Shown here: positions 26,243 to 34,239 of the stretch, piece after piece
How positions within the stretch are numbered: position 1 is the stretch's first letter
How the letters are laid out: every line of letters begins with the position of its first letter
Assembly (NCBI RefSeq): GCF_004683885.1
Contig: NZ_CP038440.1
Location: forward strand, 1,026,001 to 1,090,000
Origin: Brevundimonas sp. MF30-B
Lineage (GTDB): Bacteria; Pseudomonadota; Alphaproteobacteria; Caulobacterales; Caulobacteraceae
Reading direction: 5' to 3'
Length of the DNA stretch: 64,000 bases
Notes under the pieces: generated by a model
Databases searched by the model: none
Seen by the model: the letters and a program-made list of their open reading frames with translations, nothing else
What the model was told of the DNA's origin: nothing
Translations under genes and position numbers: made by a program

Positions 26243-26494
26243 ATGACCCACGACCCTAAGTTCATGTTCGACTGCTTCTTGTGCCAGCGGCCATTCCGGT
26301 TCGGTCCGCACCGATATGAGGGCCGCGCCATCGGGCCTTGGAAAATCCGGGCCTGCGACCGTTGTATCGATCAGAACTGGGATGGTCTGGTTCCAAGTCA
26401 GCATCCTCGGCTGCTGGAGCACCTCGAGAGCATTGGAGTGCCGATCAAGCTGAACGAGGACGGTTGGCTGTCCATCCCGCCGCGAGGCGCCTGA
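26243..26494 (+). CDS. Small zinc-binding-type protein
   Basis: An 83-residue protein with a CxxC pair near the start (CFLC) and a second pair (CDRC) about 25 residues later, a likely zinc knuckle. The rest is short, ending LNEDGWLSIPPRGA. It is convergent with the leftward hypothetical gene. The resemblance to a small conserved family is an impression only. Confidence 0.55.
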   Translation: MTHDPKFMFDCFLCQRPFRFGPHRYEGRAIGPWKIRACDRCIDQNWDGLVPSQHPRLLEHLESIGVPIKLNEDGWLSIPPRGA

Positions 26495-26497
26495 CTG

Positions 26498-27646
26498 TCA
26501 GGACAGCATAGCTCTGAGGCCTTCAGGCAACGAGACTGGAGGCTTTATGCCTACGGGCCCTTCCCAGCTCTTCCCGTCCACCGTCAGAACGACCTTGCTG
26601 GCCGTGTGGTTGACCGAAAACTCGGTAGGCGGACCCTTCACAGACCAAATTGCCAGCCTGCGAATGTTGTCGGCTGCAAGGAACTGGGACGCGGCCAAGA
26701 GGCTGCTGCTCACCTTCTCAAGGTCGGTCACTGCCGCTCTTGCCTGGCCGAGCCTCGCCTTGCGGGCCGTCGGGCTCAGGCCATCAGCCCAGACGCGTGC
26801 ATCTGGACTCGCATCCCTGGCCAGCGCTTGGAGGGTGCCGATCGCCGCAGTGAGCTTTGTCGCTAGATCCCATTGCCCGATCAGGAAGTCGCGCCCCGCG
26901 ATCTTGCCGATGGTCTCCGTACGGTACTGACCATCCGCATAGAAGGTCGCGGTCACTGAGTCATTCGCCTTAAGGACGCGGTGTATCGTGGATCGAAGTC
27001 GTGGCAGCGCCTGTCTGAGACCAGCTTGCGCTTTGGATGCCGCAGTTGCTGCGGCCTTTGAAGCCGTCGCCCAGGAAATGAGATCGGGAGCCAATGTCGC
27101 GATGTCAGCGAGGATTCGCGCTCGGCGCCGCTCCTGCTCCTCGACGTTGTAGGCGTTGATCGCGGAACTGATCCGGTCACCGCCATCCAAACTGGTATAG
27201 CAGTCGGGGCCTATCACGTAGACCGCCTCAGTGTCCTCGCACCAGATCAGCGTTCCGTTCGACAGCCACTTTCCGGCGGCCGTGCTGCAAATGGGGCAAG
27301 GCACCCGACTGCCGCCGCGCGCCTTGTCGTTCACCGAGATGGGCCGAAACAGCACCTCAACCCGCCCATCTCGGGGAAACCCAGTTTGGGTGACACCTGG
27401 GAAGGTCTCTGGCCTTGCGGTCTGCCGTACGTGCTCGCGGAAGGCCGAGACGAAGTCGGGACCGGGCGGTTCTTCGAAGCGAATGATGGGCTGCGCACTC
27501 ACGGTTGAAACCGTTGCACGATTCGGGCGCATTTCCGGATTGGGTCGGATCGGGCCGCTGAGCGGTTGCCTGTCCGAAGGTCTAGCCGGCCCCTGCGGTG
27601 GAGCACTGTTCCGGGTCGCGTTGCCCGTGCCGTCGCCTTGCAGCAT
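26498..27646 (-). CDS. Unknown phage protein with Cys pair and coiled-coil
   Basis: A 382-residue protein. The first 45 residues are Pro/Asn-rich and the start is uncertain, because neither the ATG at 27646 nor a later ATG has a good ribosome site. A VPCPICSTAAGKW segment followed by LIWCEDTEAVYVIGPDCY suggests a zinc-binding module at residues about 110-155. A long Ala-rich helical stretch follows (EEQERRRARILADIATLA; AATAASKAQAGLRQAL). It lies between the NusG-like and zinc-knuckle genes. No family recognised. Confidence 0.55.
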   Translation of the reverse strand: MLQGDGTGNATRNSAPPQGPARPSDRQPLSGPIRPNPEMRPNRATVSTVSAQPIIRFEEPPGPDFVSAFREHVRQTARPETFPGVTQTGFPRDGRVEVLFRPISVNDKARGGSRVPCPICSTAAGKWLSNGTLIWCEDTEAVYVIGPDCYTSLDGGDRISSAINAYNVEEQERRRARILADIATLAPDLISWATASKAAATAASKAQAGLRQALPRLRSTIHRVLKANDSVTATFYADGQYRTETIGKIAGRDFLIGQWDLATKLTAAIGTLQALARDASPDARVWADGLSPTARKARLGQARAAVTDLEKVSSSLLAASQFLAADNIRRLAIWSVKGPPTEFSVNHTASKVVLTVDGKSWEGPVGIKPPVSLPEGLRAMLS

Positions 27647-27683
27647 CTATGGGGCGCTTCGCTGGAAACCGCAAGATGTGCGA

Positions 27684-28403
27684 TCACGCAGCCTCGCTCT
27701 CGTCCACAGGCTCGAAGTGATCGGCGGACATCGGGATCGGTTCGGCACGAAACACGCCCTCGAACCGGACCATCAGTTTTCCGTCCGCGATCTCGACGAC
27801 CCGGGCCGAATGGCCGGTCGCCCAGCCGGTAACGGCGCGGACCAGCTGATCCTTGCAGTAGGCCGGGCGCTTGGACGTCGTGTGGTCGAAGATCCCGGCT
27901 GCCTCCATCGCTGCGATCTGGACCACCGACCAGGGGCTGATGATCGCAGTGCGGCCGTCAGTCTGGAGCACGCCCTCGATGCCGTCGACTTGCGTGAGGT
28001 CGTAGACCGCCTGGTGGGGCGCCAGGCCGATGAAGATGTAGCCCACCAGCAGCGGGCGCATGGTCTCGATCTTCACGCCGCGCGGTCGGCGGTAGAACCT
28101 GTTCATCGGCATGTAAGCGGCGATCCGCCGTTCACGCAGGGCCGTGAGCACCTTGCGCTCGGCCATGACCCCGGTGCGCGCGATGCACCACCGCATGGGC
28201 TCGGTCCGCACTCCGGAAGCCATCACGTCGGCCGGAGAGACGTGCAGGTGCGCAACGTCGAGCAGCGGGTCGACGGGGCGCGGGGCCTGTGGCGCCTCGG
28301 CCACCCGGACGGCGCGAGCGGCAGCGCGAGAGGCAGCGGCGGCTTGAGCGCGGCGCTCATTGCGCCGGACTTTCGCTCGACGGGTGTGTGATCCCTTACC
28401 CAT
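27684..28403 (-). CDS. NusG/RfaH-like phage transcription factor
   Basis: A 239-residue protein. The start overlaps the preceding stop (TGATG). A basic N-terminal tail (GKGSHTRRAKVRRNERRAQA) leads to an NGN-like domain at residues about 70-170: RWCIARTGVMAERKVLTALR, AAYMPMNRFYRR, PLLVGYIFIGL. A KOW-like segment comes near residues 190-215. NusG paralogues bind RNA polymerase and suppress pausing or termination. Lying between replication and late genes, it could serve as a late antiterminator in place of lambda Q. That function is inference. Confidence 0.7.
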   Translation of the reverse strand: MGKGSHTRRAKVRRNERRAQAAAASRAAARAVRVAEAPQAPRPVDPLLDVAHLHVSPADVMASGVRTEPMRWCIARTGVMAERKVLTALRERRIAAYMPMNRFYRRPRGVKIETMRPLLVGYIFIGLAPHQAVYDLTQVDGIEGVLQTDGRTAIISPWSVVQIAAMEAAGIFDHTTSKRPAYCKDQLVRAVTGWATGHSARVVEIADGKLMVRFEGVFRAEPIPMSADHFEPVDESEAA

Positions 28404-29605
28404 CAGGCGGCCTCTTGATCTGGCGCGGGCGCCTCGAAGATCGTCACGGTCACGCGCTTCTCGGTCAGCCACGCGCCCAGCTCGGCCCTGAGTTTTTTCG
28501 CGGCGAAGGCGTTGCGCGCTACCAGGCGCCGGTTCTCGGCGTCGTACCGGCACTGGGGCAGCCACTTCTGGGCGAAGTCCTCGCCCGCGGCCCTGGCCAC
28601 CGAGGCAAAGACCTCTGGCGGGCCGTCGAAGGTTGGCGTCGGTAACGCCGACGCCGCCGTGACGAACCCCAGGTGCTTGGCGCTTTTGAGCCAGCGGGCC
28701 ATGTCTGGCGCGCCCTTGCCGCCGCAGACCTCGACCACCTTCGGCTTGAACCGGCCGATGGCGTCCAGCAGTCCAGCGCGTTCCTCGTCGGGCAGCGCCC
28801 GCCAGTGCTTCAGCGCCTCCGGCTTCGACGAACGGCCCTCGACGTGCGGGTACGCCGCCCAGGCCGCCTCAAACTCGGGCGGGCCGACAGTGCGCTGGCG
28901 GCGTGCCTTGGGGGTCTCGGCATCGCCGAGCGGCGTCGGCGTCTTCGGCTCGGCGAAGACAATATCTTTCTCTTTTAATGTCCCTGTCCCTGTCCCTGTC
29001 TCTTGGGACAATATTCCGGGCTTTTGGTCATCCCTGTGGGACGCCGCTTCTATCCCACTGGGATCGCCTGTTCGTCCCAGTGGGATGCCAGCAGCGATCC
29101 CAGCGAGAGATTTGCGGGCCTTCATAATGGCCTTCGACTGCGGGTTCAGTCGCTCCAGGCACTGGATCAGGGCTTCGAGGTCAGCGGCCAGAGGCGCTGG
29201 GTCAAAAGCGACGCCCCACCGCTTGCCGTTGCCGTTGCCGCTGGCCAGGCGCTGGCGCAGCTTCTCCTGCCAGCTTTCGAGGGCGACCTCGCACACCACC
29301 GGGTGATAAAGGCGGCCGTCCTCGCACTCGACCCAGCCGCGCATGGCGAGAGCCTTGGCCTTGTCGAATGACTTTCGGTCGAAGCCAAGCTCTGCGAGGT
29401 GACACAGGTCGTCGGGGTCGGCGGGCAAGCTTCCGGCCGGCACCTGATGCCATGAGCGATACCAGAGCTTGTGACCGATCATCCAAGCCAGCGGATTGCG
29501 CGAAGCCGTGGCGTTGAACGTGCTCGCGAACAGGCGCGGAACGTCGATCATCAGCTTGGGGAAGTCCCGCAGATCGCAGCCAGGAGGGGTCAACGGCGCG
29601 GTCAT
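28403..29605 (-). CDS. YdaU/DUF1376-like replication protein (O-like position)
   Basis: A 400-residue protein. The N-terminal part (FPKLMIDVPRLFASTFNATA, AWMIGHKLWYRSWHQVPAGS, PADPDDLCHLAELGFD) matches DUF1376/YdaU, common in phage replication modules. The middle is a Thr/Gly/Pro-rich linker encoded by a small tandem repeat. The C-terminal part (PPEFEAAWAAYPHVEGRSSK, LKHWRALPDEE) resembles primosomal or initiator domains of phage proteins. It is translationally coupled to the DnaB helicase gene, and a probable origin lies inside it. Function by context: origin recognition and helicase recruitment. Confidence 0.7.
   Translation of the reverse strand: MTAPLTPPGCDLRDFPKLMIDVPRLFASTFNATASRNPLAWMIGHKLWYRSWHQVPAGSLPADPDDLCHLAELGFDRKSFDKAKALAMRGWVECEDGRLYHPVVCEVALESWQEKLRQRLASGNGNGKRWGVAFDPAPLAADLEALIQCLERLNPQSKAIMKARKSLAGIAAGIPLGRTGDPSGIEAASHRDDQKPGILSQETGTGTGTLKEKDIVFAEPKTPTPLGDAETPKARRQRTVGPPEFEAAWAAYPHVEGRSSKPEALKHWRALPDEERAGLLDAIGRFKPKVVEVCGGKGAPDMARWLKSAKHLGFVTAASALPTPTFDGPPEVFASVARAAGEDFAQKWLPQCRYDAENRRLVARNAFAAKKLRAELGAWLTEKRVTVTIFEAPAPDQEAA
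28957..29108. repeat. Probable phage replication origin: three palindromic iterons plus AT-rich tract
   Basis: Three 11-bp units TCCC-NNN-GGGA lie at 29031-29041, 29053-29063 and 29075-29085, exactly 22 bp apart (two helical turns). A half unit TCCCAGCG starts at 29098. Two of the three are followed by a GCC two bases later. On the left lie TCCCTG in tandem three times (28981-28998) and an AT-rich tract at about 28957-28980. Iterons inside the initiator gene next to an AT-rich stretch is the layout of lambda ori in gene O. Origin function is inferred. Confidence 0.6.
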
Positions 29606-31104
29606 TGGCCACCACCGGCGAAAGAGTAGACCGGCTCGCGCGAAAGGCTGGGCGTGTGTCCGTAGCGATCGTCTCGGCCGAGGTTGCCGAACTTGGTCGT
29701 GTCCTCATCGAATGAGAGGCGGACCGTTCCGATGGGGCCGTGCCGCTGCTTGCCGACAATGACCTCGGCAAGACCGTCGACGTGGGCCATCTCGTCGGAC
29801 CAGGCCAAGTGCTCGGGAGTGTTCTCGCGCGGCTCCTTGCGGGCCTGATAGTAGGCGTCGCGGTAGACGAACATCACGCAGTCGGCGTCTTGCTCGATAG
29901 AGCCCGACTCCCGCAGGTCCGACAGCATCGGCCGCTTGTCCTCCCGCTGCTCGACCTGACGCGACAGCTGGGACAGGGCCAGCACCGGTACATTCAGCTC
30001 CTTGGCCAAGGCCTTGAGCGCGCCGGTGATGATGCCGACCTCCTGGGTGCGGTTCCCACCGGCCAGGTCAGTGGTCATCAGCTGCAGATAGTCGACGACG
30101 ATCAGGTCGATCCCGTGCTGGCGATGATGGCGCCGCGCGCGGGCGCAGAACTTCTGGATATTGATCCCGCCGGTCGGGTCGATGAACAGGGGGATGCTGC
30201 TCAGTTCGGTGGCGGCATCGGCATAGAGCCGGATTTCGTGGGCGTCGGCCTCCCCCTTGCGGATCCTGTCGCCAGGGACGCCGCTGCGCTCGGACAGTAT
30301 TCGGGCCGCCAGCTGTTCCGCGCTCATCTCAAGGGAGCCGAAGAAGACGCGCCCGCCATCGACAGTCCGACGGCCGCTCGGCGCCCCGTCATCGGGCTCC
30401 CAGACGTAGGACCGCGCCACATGGAAGGCGATGTTGGTCGCCAACGCCGTCTTGCCCATCGACGGGCGCCCGGCGAGGATCAGAAGATCAGAAGGGTGAA
30501 GACCGCCGAGCTTGCGGTCCAGATCAACCAGGCCGGTCGAGATGCCCGAGAGCTTGCCGTCGCGCTTGAAGGCGGCCTCGGCCATAGCGACGGCGCGGGC
30601 GGAGGCGGCGGCAAATGGGACGATGGCCTGAGCCTTATCGCCGCTCTCAGCGAGCCCGAACAGAACCCCTTCCGCGTCGGCGATGTGCGCCACGGCCGTC
30701 TGGTCGAAGTTGTGGGCCTGGACCTTCAGGCTGTCACCCAGGCGTGAAAGATCGCGGCGGACCGCGAGGTCGTAAATCTGGCGCGCGTAATCCCGGGCGG
30801 CGGGTGCCGGCGGGGACTTCTCCATCAGAGCGGCAAGGTACTTGTATCCGCCGTAGTCCTGATGCGCCGGATGGCTGACCAGTGTCCCGGCGATCAGGGT
30901 CGGATCGGCCAGGCGCCCGGCGCCTGCTTCTGATCGGAGGGCGTGGAAAATGGCCTGATGATACGGCTCGTGAAAGTGCTCCGGACGCAGCTGCCCGCCA
31001 ATGGCCTCCAGCTTCTCATTGTCGAAGAGCAGGATGCCGAGCAGCGCCGACTCAGCTTCGAGGTTGTGCGGCAGTGGTCTGAACTGGAGATCGCTGGGCG
31101 TCAT
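29602..31104 (-). CDS. Replicative DNA helicase, DnaB family
   Basis: A 500-residue protein with the usual two domains. The N-terminal helical domain begins PLPHNLEAESALLGILLFDN. The RecA-like motor has Walker A GRPSMGKTALATN near residue 220, Walker B LIVVDYLQLM, and the DLRESGSIEQDADCV loop. It is close in size to cellular DnaB, and the phage initiator upstream of the late region probably loads it. The stop overlaps the start of the YdaU-like gene (ATGA). Confidence 0.9.
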   Translation of the reverse strand: MTPSDLQFRPLPHNLEAESALLGILLFDNEKLEAIGGQLRPEHFHEPYHQAIFHALRSEAGAGRLADPTLIAGTLVSHPAHQDYGGYKYLAALMEKSPPAPAARDYARQIYDLAVRRDLSRLGDSLKVQAHNFDQTAVAHIADAEGVLFGLAESGDKAQAIVPFAAASARAVAMAEAAFKRDGKLSGISTGLVDLDRKLGGLHPSDLLILAGRPSMGKTALATNIAFHVARSYVWEPDDGAPSGRRTVDGGRVFFGSLEMSAEQLAARILSERSGVPGDRIRKGEADAHEIRLYADAATELSSIPLFIDPTGGINIQKFCARARRHHRQHGIDLIVVDYLQLMTTDLAGGNRTQEVGIITGALKALAKELNVPVLALSQLSRQVEQREDKRPMLSDLRESGSIEQDADCVMFVYRDAYYQARKEPRENTPEHLAWSDEMAHVDGLAEVIVGKQRHGPIGTVRLSFDEDTTKFGNLGRDDRYGHTPSLSREPVYSFAGGGQ

Positions 31105-31346
31105 CGGCCCTCCGGGGGGCAGGCGTAGTCAATCGCACGCTGCATCGCCGCGCGACCGGCCGCGGGGCCGAGCAGGGCCGCCAGATGAACAGCGGCGGCC
31201 ATGGCGAGAAACGAAACGCCCGACCCCGGCTGGCCATTCAGGTCCAGCTCGTGTCCGGCGGCTTCCACAATGGCGTGCGCCCTCGGAACGCGGCGCAGGG
31301 TCGGGCACCGGTCCACTCGAACTTCCTGAAGGACGGTGATGGTCAT
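31101..31346 (-). CDS. Small unknown early phage protein
   Basis: An 81-residue protein in an operon of overlapping genes upstream of dnaB. It has one Ala-rich, moderately hydrophobic helix (FLAMAAAVHLAALLGPAAG) and ends CPPEGR. Not recognised. Overlaps with both neighbours suggest it is really translated. Confidence 0.55.
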   Translation of the reverse strand: MTITVLQEVRVDRCPTLRRVPRAHAIVEAAGHELDLNGQPGSGVSFLAMAAAVHLAALLGPAAGRAAMQRAIDYACPPEGR

Positions 31347-31783
31347 TGCGCCACCGTCAGCTTGCCGACAGCCGCGACGGTGTCCCGGGCCTGGGCGAAG
31401 AGCGTCTCGGCTTCCCGCGCCAGCTCGGCTTGCTCTCCAGGCGTGACGACGCCGTCGGCGATGGCGCGGCGCACCTTGGACTGAAAGGACGCCGCTGCTT
31501 CGGTGCTTTCCGAGGCCTCGGTCATCAGGCAGTCGATCTCAGCGGCGCTGGGCCGGGCATCGAGAAGCGCCTGCCCAACGATCGACTGGCCGCTGTAGGC
31601 TTCCAGACAGGCGATGATGTCGAGGGGCAGGTAACAACCCGACCCGGCCGTCTGGCAGCGCGAGAGCTGCGCGATCGAATAGGGGCGCGTCATGTCCTCG
31701 CAGGCCTTGGAGGCCTCTTCGAGACCACCGCATGCGTCGATCAGGCGCTTTGTGAGGATGGGCAGGCGGCGAGCGGTCAGCAT
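31343..31783 (-). CDS. CII-like phage regulatory protein
   Basis: A 146-residue protein. Its first half (LIDACGGLEEASKACEDMTR, SIAQLSRC, LPLDIIACLEAYSG) resembles phage_CII-type regulators that bind DNA as oligomers and help choose between lysis and lysogeny. The C-terminal half is an Ala/Glu-rich helix. It is transcribed leftward after the Cro-like gene and ahead of the replication genes, the normal cII position. The family call is moderate. Confidence 0.55.
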   Translation of the reverse strand: MLTARRLPILTKRLIDACGGLEEASKACEDMTRPYSIAQLSRCQTAGSGCYLPLDIIACLEAYSGQSIVGQALLDARPSAAEIDCLMTEASESTEAAASFQSKVRRAIADGVVTPGEQAELAREAETLFAQARDTVAAVGKLTVAQ

Positions 31784-31863
31784 GGAAACGGAGCCTTTGC
31801 GTTTCCGGTGACGCCGGTTGGCGAGCGGGCCAAGTTGGCGGCGTCAGAGCGGAGGGATTGCAG

Positions 31864-32082
31864 ATGGACAGAGGAAACGGGGGGCAGGAGCCGGGCGGCG
31901 CTTGGCTGCAGGCGATCCTTCATGGGGTGGCGGCTGGGGCGTGCCGGGTGGCGGCGCGCGAGACAGGGGACATGACGTGGGCGGAAGAGGCCGGGCGCCA
32001 GTCGTTCAAGGCGGCCCGCGAACTGCATCACGCAGCCTCGGCGCGCGACAGCCGCCGGCGTTCGGCGACGTCAGCGAGATGA
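31864..32082 (+). CDS. Possible small protein opposite the cro-cII interval
   Basis: A 72-residue frame with GGAGGG seven bases before its ATG, a good ribosome site. Its last 55 bases are antisense to the Cro-like gene. The protein is Ala/Arg-rich (WLQAILHGVAAGACRVAARE), has no recognised domain and ends in basic residues. It fills the otherwise unassigned 31784-32027 interval. It may be real or only a GC-biased frame. Confidence 0.3.
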   Translation: MDRGNGGQEPGGAWLQAILHGVAAGACRVAARETGDMTWAEEAGRQSFKAARELHHAASARDSRRRSATSAR

Positions 32083-32255
32083 GCCACCGTCACGCCGTCA
32101 ACGCCGCGCCGCCTTGCGGCTCGGGCGACGGCGGCGAACCACTCAGCCGGGATAGAGTCGAGATCGACCCAGCGACGGACGTTCTTGCTGGGCAAGCCTA
32201 TAGCTTCGGCCAGGTCGGTGACGCCGAAGCGCTCGATGATCGGAATGAAGAACAT
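32028..32255 (-). CDS. Cro-like DNA-binding protein
   Basis: A 75-residue protein: IERFGVTDLAEAIGLPSKNV, then RRWVDLDSIPAEW, a helix-turn-helix of the YdaS/Cro kind. It faces the CI-type repressor gene with only 36 bp between the two start codons. It should be the first gene of the leftward lytic operon (cro, cII-like, replication genes). Confidence 0.65.
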   Translation of the reverse strand: MFFIPIIERFGVTDLAEAIGLPSKNVRRWVDLDSIPAEWFAAVARAARRRGVDGVTVAHLADVAERRRLSRAEAA

Positions 32256-32262
32256 GAGCGCG

Positions 32263-32290
32263 ATGCTACACGAAACGTGTCACGCGTCAA
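32263..32290 (-). promoter_or_regulatory. Leftward early promoter overlapped by a 13-bp operator
   Basis: Reading leftward there is TTGACG (complement of 32285-32290), a 16-base spacer and TAGCAT (complement of 32263-32268). The palindrome ACACGAAACGTGT at 32268-32280 fills most of the spacer and touches the -10 box, so a bound repressor would block transcription. The expected start point falls at or next to the ATG at 32255, so the transcript may be nearly leaderless. Identical or near-identical palindromes follow the repressor gene. Confidence 0.6.
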
Positions 32291-32291
32291 C

Positions 32292-33020
32292 ATGACGGAC
32301 GATCCGTTTTCTGCCACGGCGAGTGCTATGGAACCTCGCGAACGATTGCGCCTGCGCCGTACGGATGCTGGGCTCTCGATTGAACAGCTGGCTGTGCGCG
32401 CCGGCATGGCGCCCTCGACTATTAGAGCGCACGAGAATGGGCAGAATGGGATCCGCAGGCCCGCGGCGGTCAAATATGCTCGCGCGCTGGCCACCACGCC
32501 GGAGTGGCTCATGTTCGGCGCTGGGCCTGAGGCTGCCGACCAGGCCGCCAATGACGCTGCGCCGGTCGCGCGTATGGTCCCGATCCTCGGCCAAATCCAA
32601 GCAGGCGCCTATCTGGTGATCCCTGATGAACCTGAGCCAGAGGGCTTCGTACCGTTCTATGACCCCCGCTATAACCGGGCGAACGTGTACGCCTTGCGCG
32701 TCGTAGGCCGCTCGATGGACCTGCATTATCCTGATGGCGCGACGGTCTATGTAGTGCCGGCGGTCGAGGCTGGCATTCGAGAGGGCGACCACGTTGTAGC
32801 GCGACGCGAACGGTCGGGTCTGTGGGAGACCACCCTGAAAGAGATCGTTTTGATCGACGGTAAGATGGCCTTGCGGCCTAGGTCTTCAGACCCGGCGCAC
32901 CAAGACGTTTTGCGCATCGACGACGGCGGCGCTTGGCCGGAAATCATTGCTGTGGTGGTGGGCAGCTACGTTCCAGCGACCCCTCGCACAGCCCACGTGT
33001 TGATGGGCGGCGGCATGTGA
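32292..33020 (+). CDS. CI-type repressor with LexA-like autocleavage domain
   Basis: A 242-residue protein. Helix-turn-helix of the XRE type at residues about 15-65 (RLRLRRTDAGLSIEQLAVRAG, PSTIRAHENG). A linker follows, with the likely Ala-Gly cleavage site near residue 103 (IQAGAYL). The S24 peptidase domain has Ser141 in RVVGRSMDLHY and a lysine in ETTLKEIV. It would maintain lysogeny and be inactivated through RecA after DNA damage. Operators of one sequence type flank the gene on both sides. Confidence 0.85.
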   Translation: MTDDPFSATASAMEPRERLRLRRTDAGLSIEQLAVRAGMAPSTIRAHENGQNGIRRPAAVKYARALATTPEWLMFGAGPEAADQAANDAAPVARMVPILGQIQAGAYLVIPDEPEPEGFVPFYDPRYNRANVYALRVVGRSMDLHYPDGATVYVVPAVEAGIREGDHVVARRERSGLWETTLKEIVLIDGKMALRPRSSDPAHQDVLRIDDGGAWPEIIAVVVGSYVPATPRTAHVLMGGGM

Positions 33021-33047
33021 CACGAAGCGTGTTGACACGAAACGTGT
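33020..33047 (+). promoter_or_regulatory. Tandem repressor operators and rightward early promoter
   Basis: Two 13-bp palindromes, ACACGAAGCGTGT (33020-33032, overlapping the repressor stop codon) and ACACGAAACGTGT (33035-33047), are 15 bp apart. A -35-like TTGACA lies between them at 33032-33037. The second copy is identical to the operator in front of the Cro-like gene. They should control the rightward operon starting at 33086. I cannot pick a convincing -10 box. Confidence 0.65.
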
Positions 33048-33085
33048 AAAGGCGCACTCATGCTCCCGACTTCAGGGAGACGCCG

Positions 33086-34114
33086 ATGTACGCCGCCACT
33101 ACCGAAAGGCCCGCCGCTAAGGCCGCCGCTGCCCTCCGCAGCGTCAAAGCGGCATCCATCCGCCACGCTGATGTAGCGCCCAGCAATCCGTGGCCCGATC
33201 TCTACGACAGGTATCTCGCAGCCAAGGCTCTGAGCGACGCCGCGGCCGATCGCGAAAGCGTCGCGGTCGGTTCCGATGAGCATGAAGCCAACAAGACGAT
33301 CCACGCTGACTTCATCGCCGCGCGCGCTCAACTGTTCGAAGAGCCAGCGACCACGTGGGAGGCTATCTCCCAAAAGGCGGCAGCGTTCGCCTACGCCCAC
33401 GATGAAAAGGCGAGCTGGGTTGCTGAGGCCGTCGCCTTAGAGGGCGCCGCTGACGAGATCGCGATCAAAGGCCCTGACGCCATCCGACTGATCAACGCCT
33501 GCGGTCACGCGGAGCGGATCATGTTCTATCTCTGCAAGCGGCCGGACGGGTTCGCAGACTACGGCATCGGCCTTGGCCAGGTCGGGCGGATGGCGCAGGC
33601 CGCTGAGCGCCTGGTTCAGGACGTCCGCGATATCTGCGATGCGGACCCTCTGGCCAAGGCCATGCGCGGCGCCGCGATCGACGCGGTTTGGTACGGCAGG
33701 GTGCCGTTCGAACAGCCGGCGAAACCCTGCCCGATCGAAGTGGTGGCCGACGAGATGTCGCGCCTCATGCGGATCGCTCAGGTGGATGACGCGAAGGAGT
33801 CCCCCGCCAATCGCGCCAAGGCCAAGGCGGCGCTGGAGGACATTCTCGGCATCGAGACGGAATCCTTCGCTTCGGTCCCCAGGACGCAAGCCGGTGTCGC
33901 TCATCAGCTGATCGTCGCCGCAGGCGAACTTGATCTGATCGAGAACGGCTCGGAGCCCGAGGACAAAGAGCGGGCGCTGGCCAATGTCCGCGCGGCCATC
34001 TGCAACACCATCCGCGCGATGGGTTTGCCCTTCGACACTCTCGTCGCCGAGCACTACCTGGGCAACATGCTCGCGGACCTCGATGGGTCGCGCCGGCCGG
34101 GTGCGGCCAAATGA
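33086..34114 (+). CDS. Unknown early phage protein, first gene of rightward operon
   Basis: A 342-residue protein with GGGAG before its ATG. It is almost entirely helical and Ala/Asp/Glu-rich, with charged segments such as AHDEKASWVAEAVALEGAAD and RAKAKAALEDILGIETESF. No enzyme motif or membrane segment is seen. It is the first gene after the tandem operators, so it is the first to be expressed on induction. Phage proteins in this position often control host functions or recombination; that is only a guess here. Confidence 0.6.
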   Translation: MYAATTERPAAKAAAALRSVKAASIRHADVAPSNPWPDLYDRYLAAKALSDAAADRESVAVGSDEHEANKTIHADFIAARAQLFEEPATTWEAISQKAAAFAYAHDEKASWVAEAVALEGAADEIAIKGPDAIRLINACGHAERIMFYLCKRPDGFADYGIGLGQVGRMAQAAERLVQDVRDICDADPLAKAMRGAAIDAVWYGRVPFEQPAKPCPIEVVADEMSRLMRIAQVDDAKESPANRAKAKAALEDILGIETESFASVPRTQAGVAHQLIVAAGELDLIENGSEPEDKERALANVRAAICNTIRAMGLPFDTLVAEHYLGNMLADLDGSRRPGAAK

Positions 34115-34239
34115 TCCGCCGAACCTGGACCAACGACGCGCACCGCGAAGTCTCAATCTGGAAGCTCTGCGTCATGGGTGCCGTCTTTGGCGTCGCCAGC
34201 ATGGGCTTGGGAGAGCTGCTGCTCCGGGTGGCGGGATGA
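34111..34239 (+). CDS. 42-residue membrane protein
   Basis: A short gene overlapping its neighbours with ATGA at both ends (34111-34114 and 34236-34239). The protein starts MIRRTWTNDAHREVSIW and has one hydrophobic helix (LCVMGAVFGVASMGLGELLL). Double coupling in a run of similar overlaps makes real translation likely. Function unknown. Confidence 0.55.
   Translation: MIRRTWTNDAHREVSIWKLCVMGAVFGVASMGLGELLLRVAG

Noticed and set aside
28981..28998. TCCCTG tandem repeat as a CRISPR or VNTR locus
   Set aside because: Only three short units in a coding region with no spacers; interpreted as part of the origin region.
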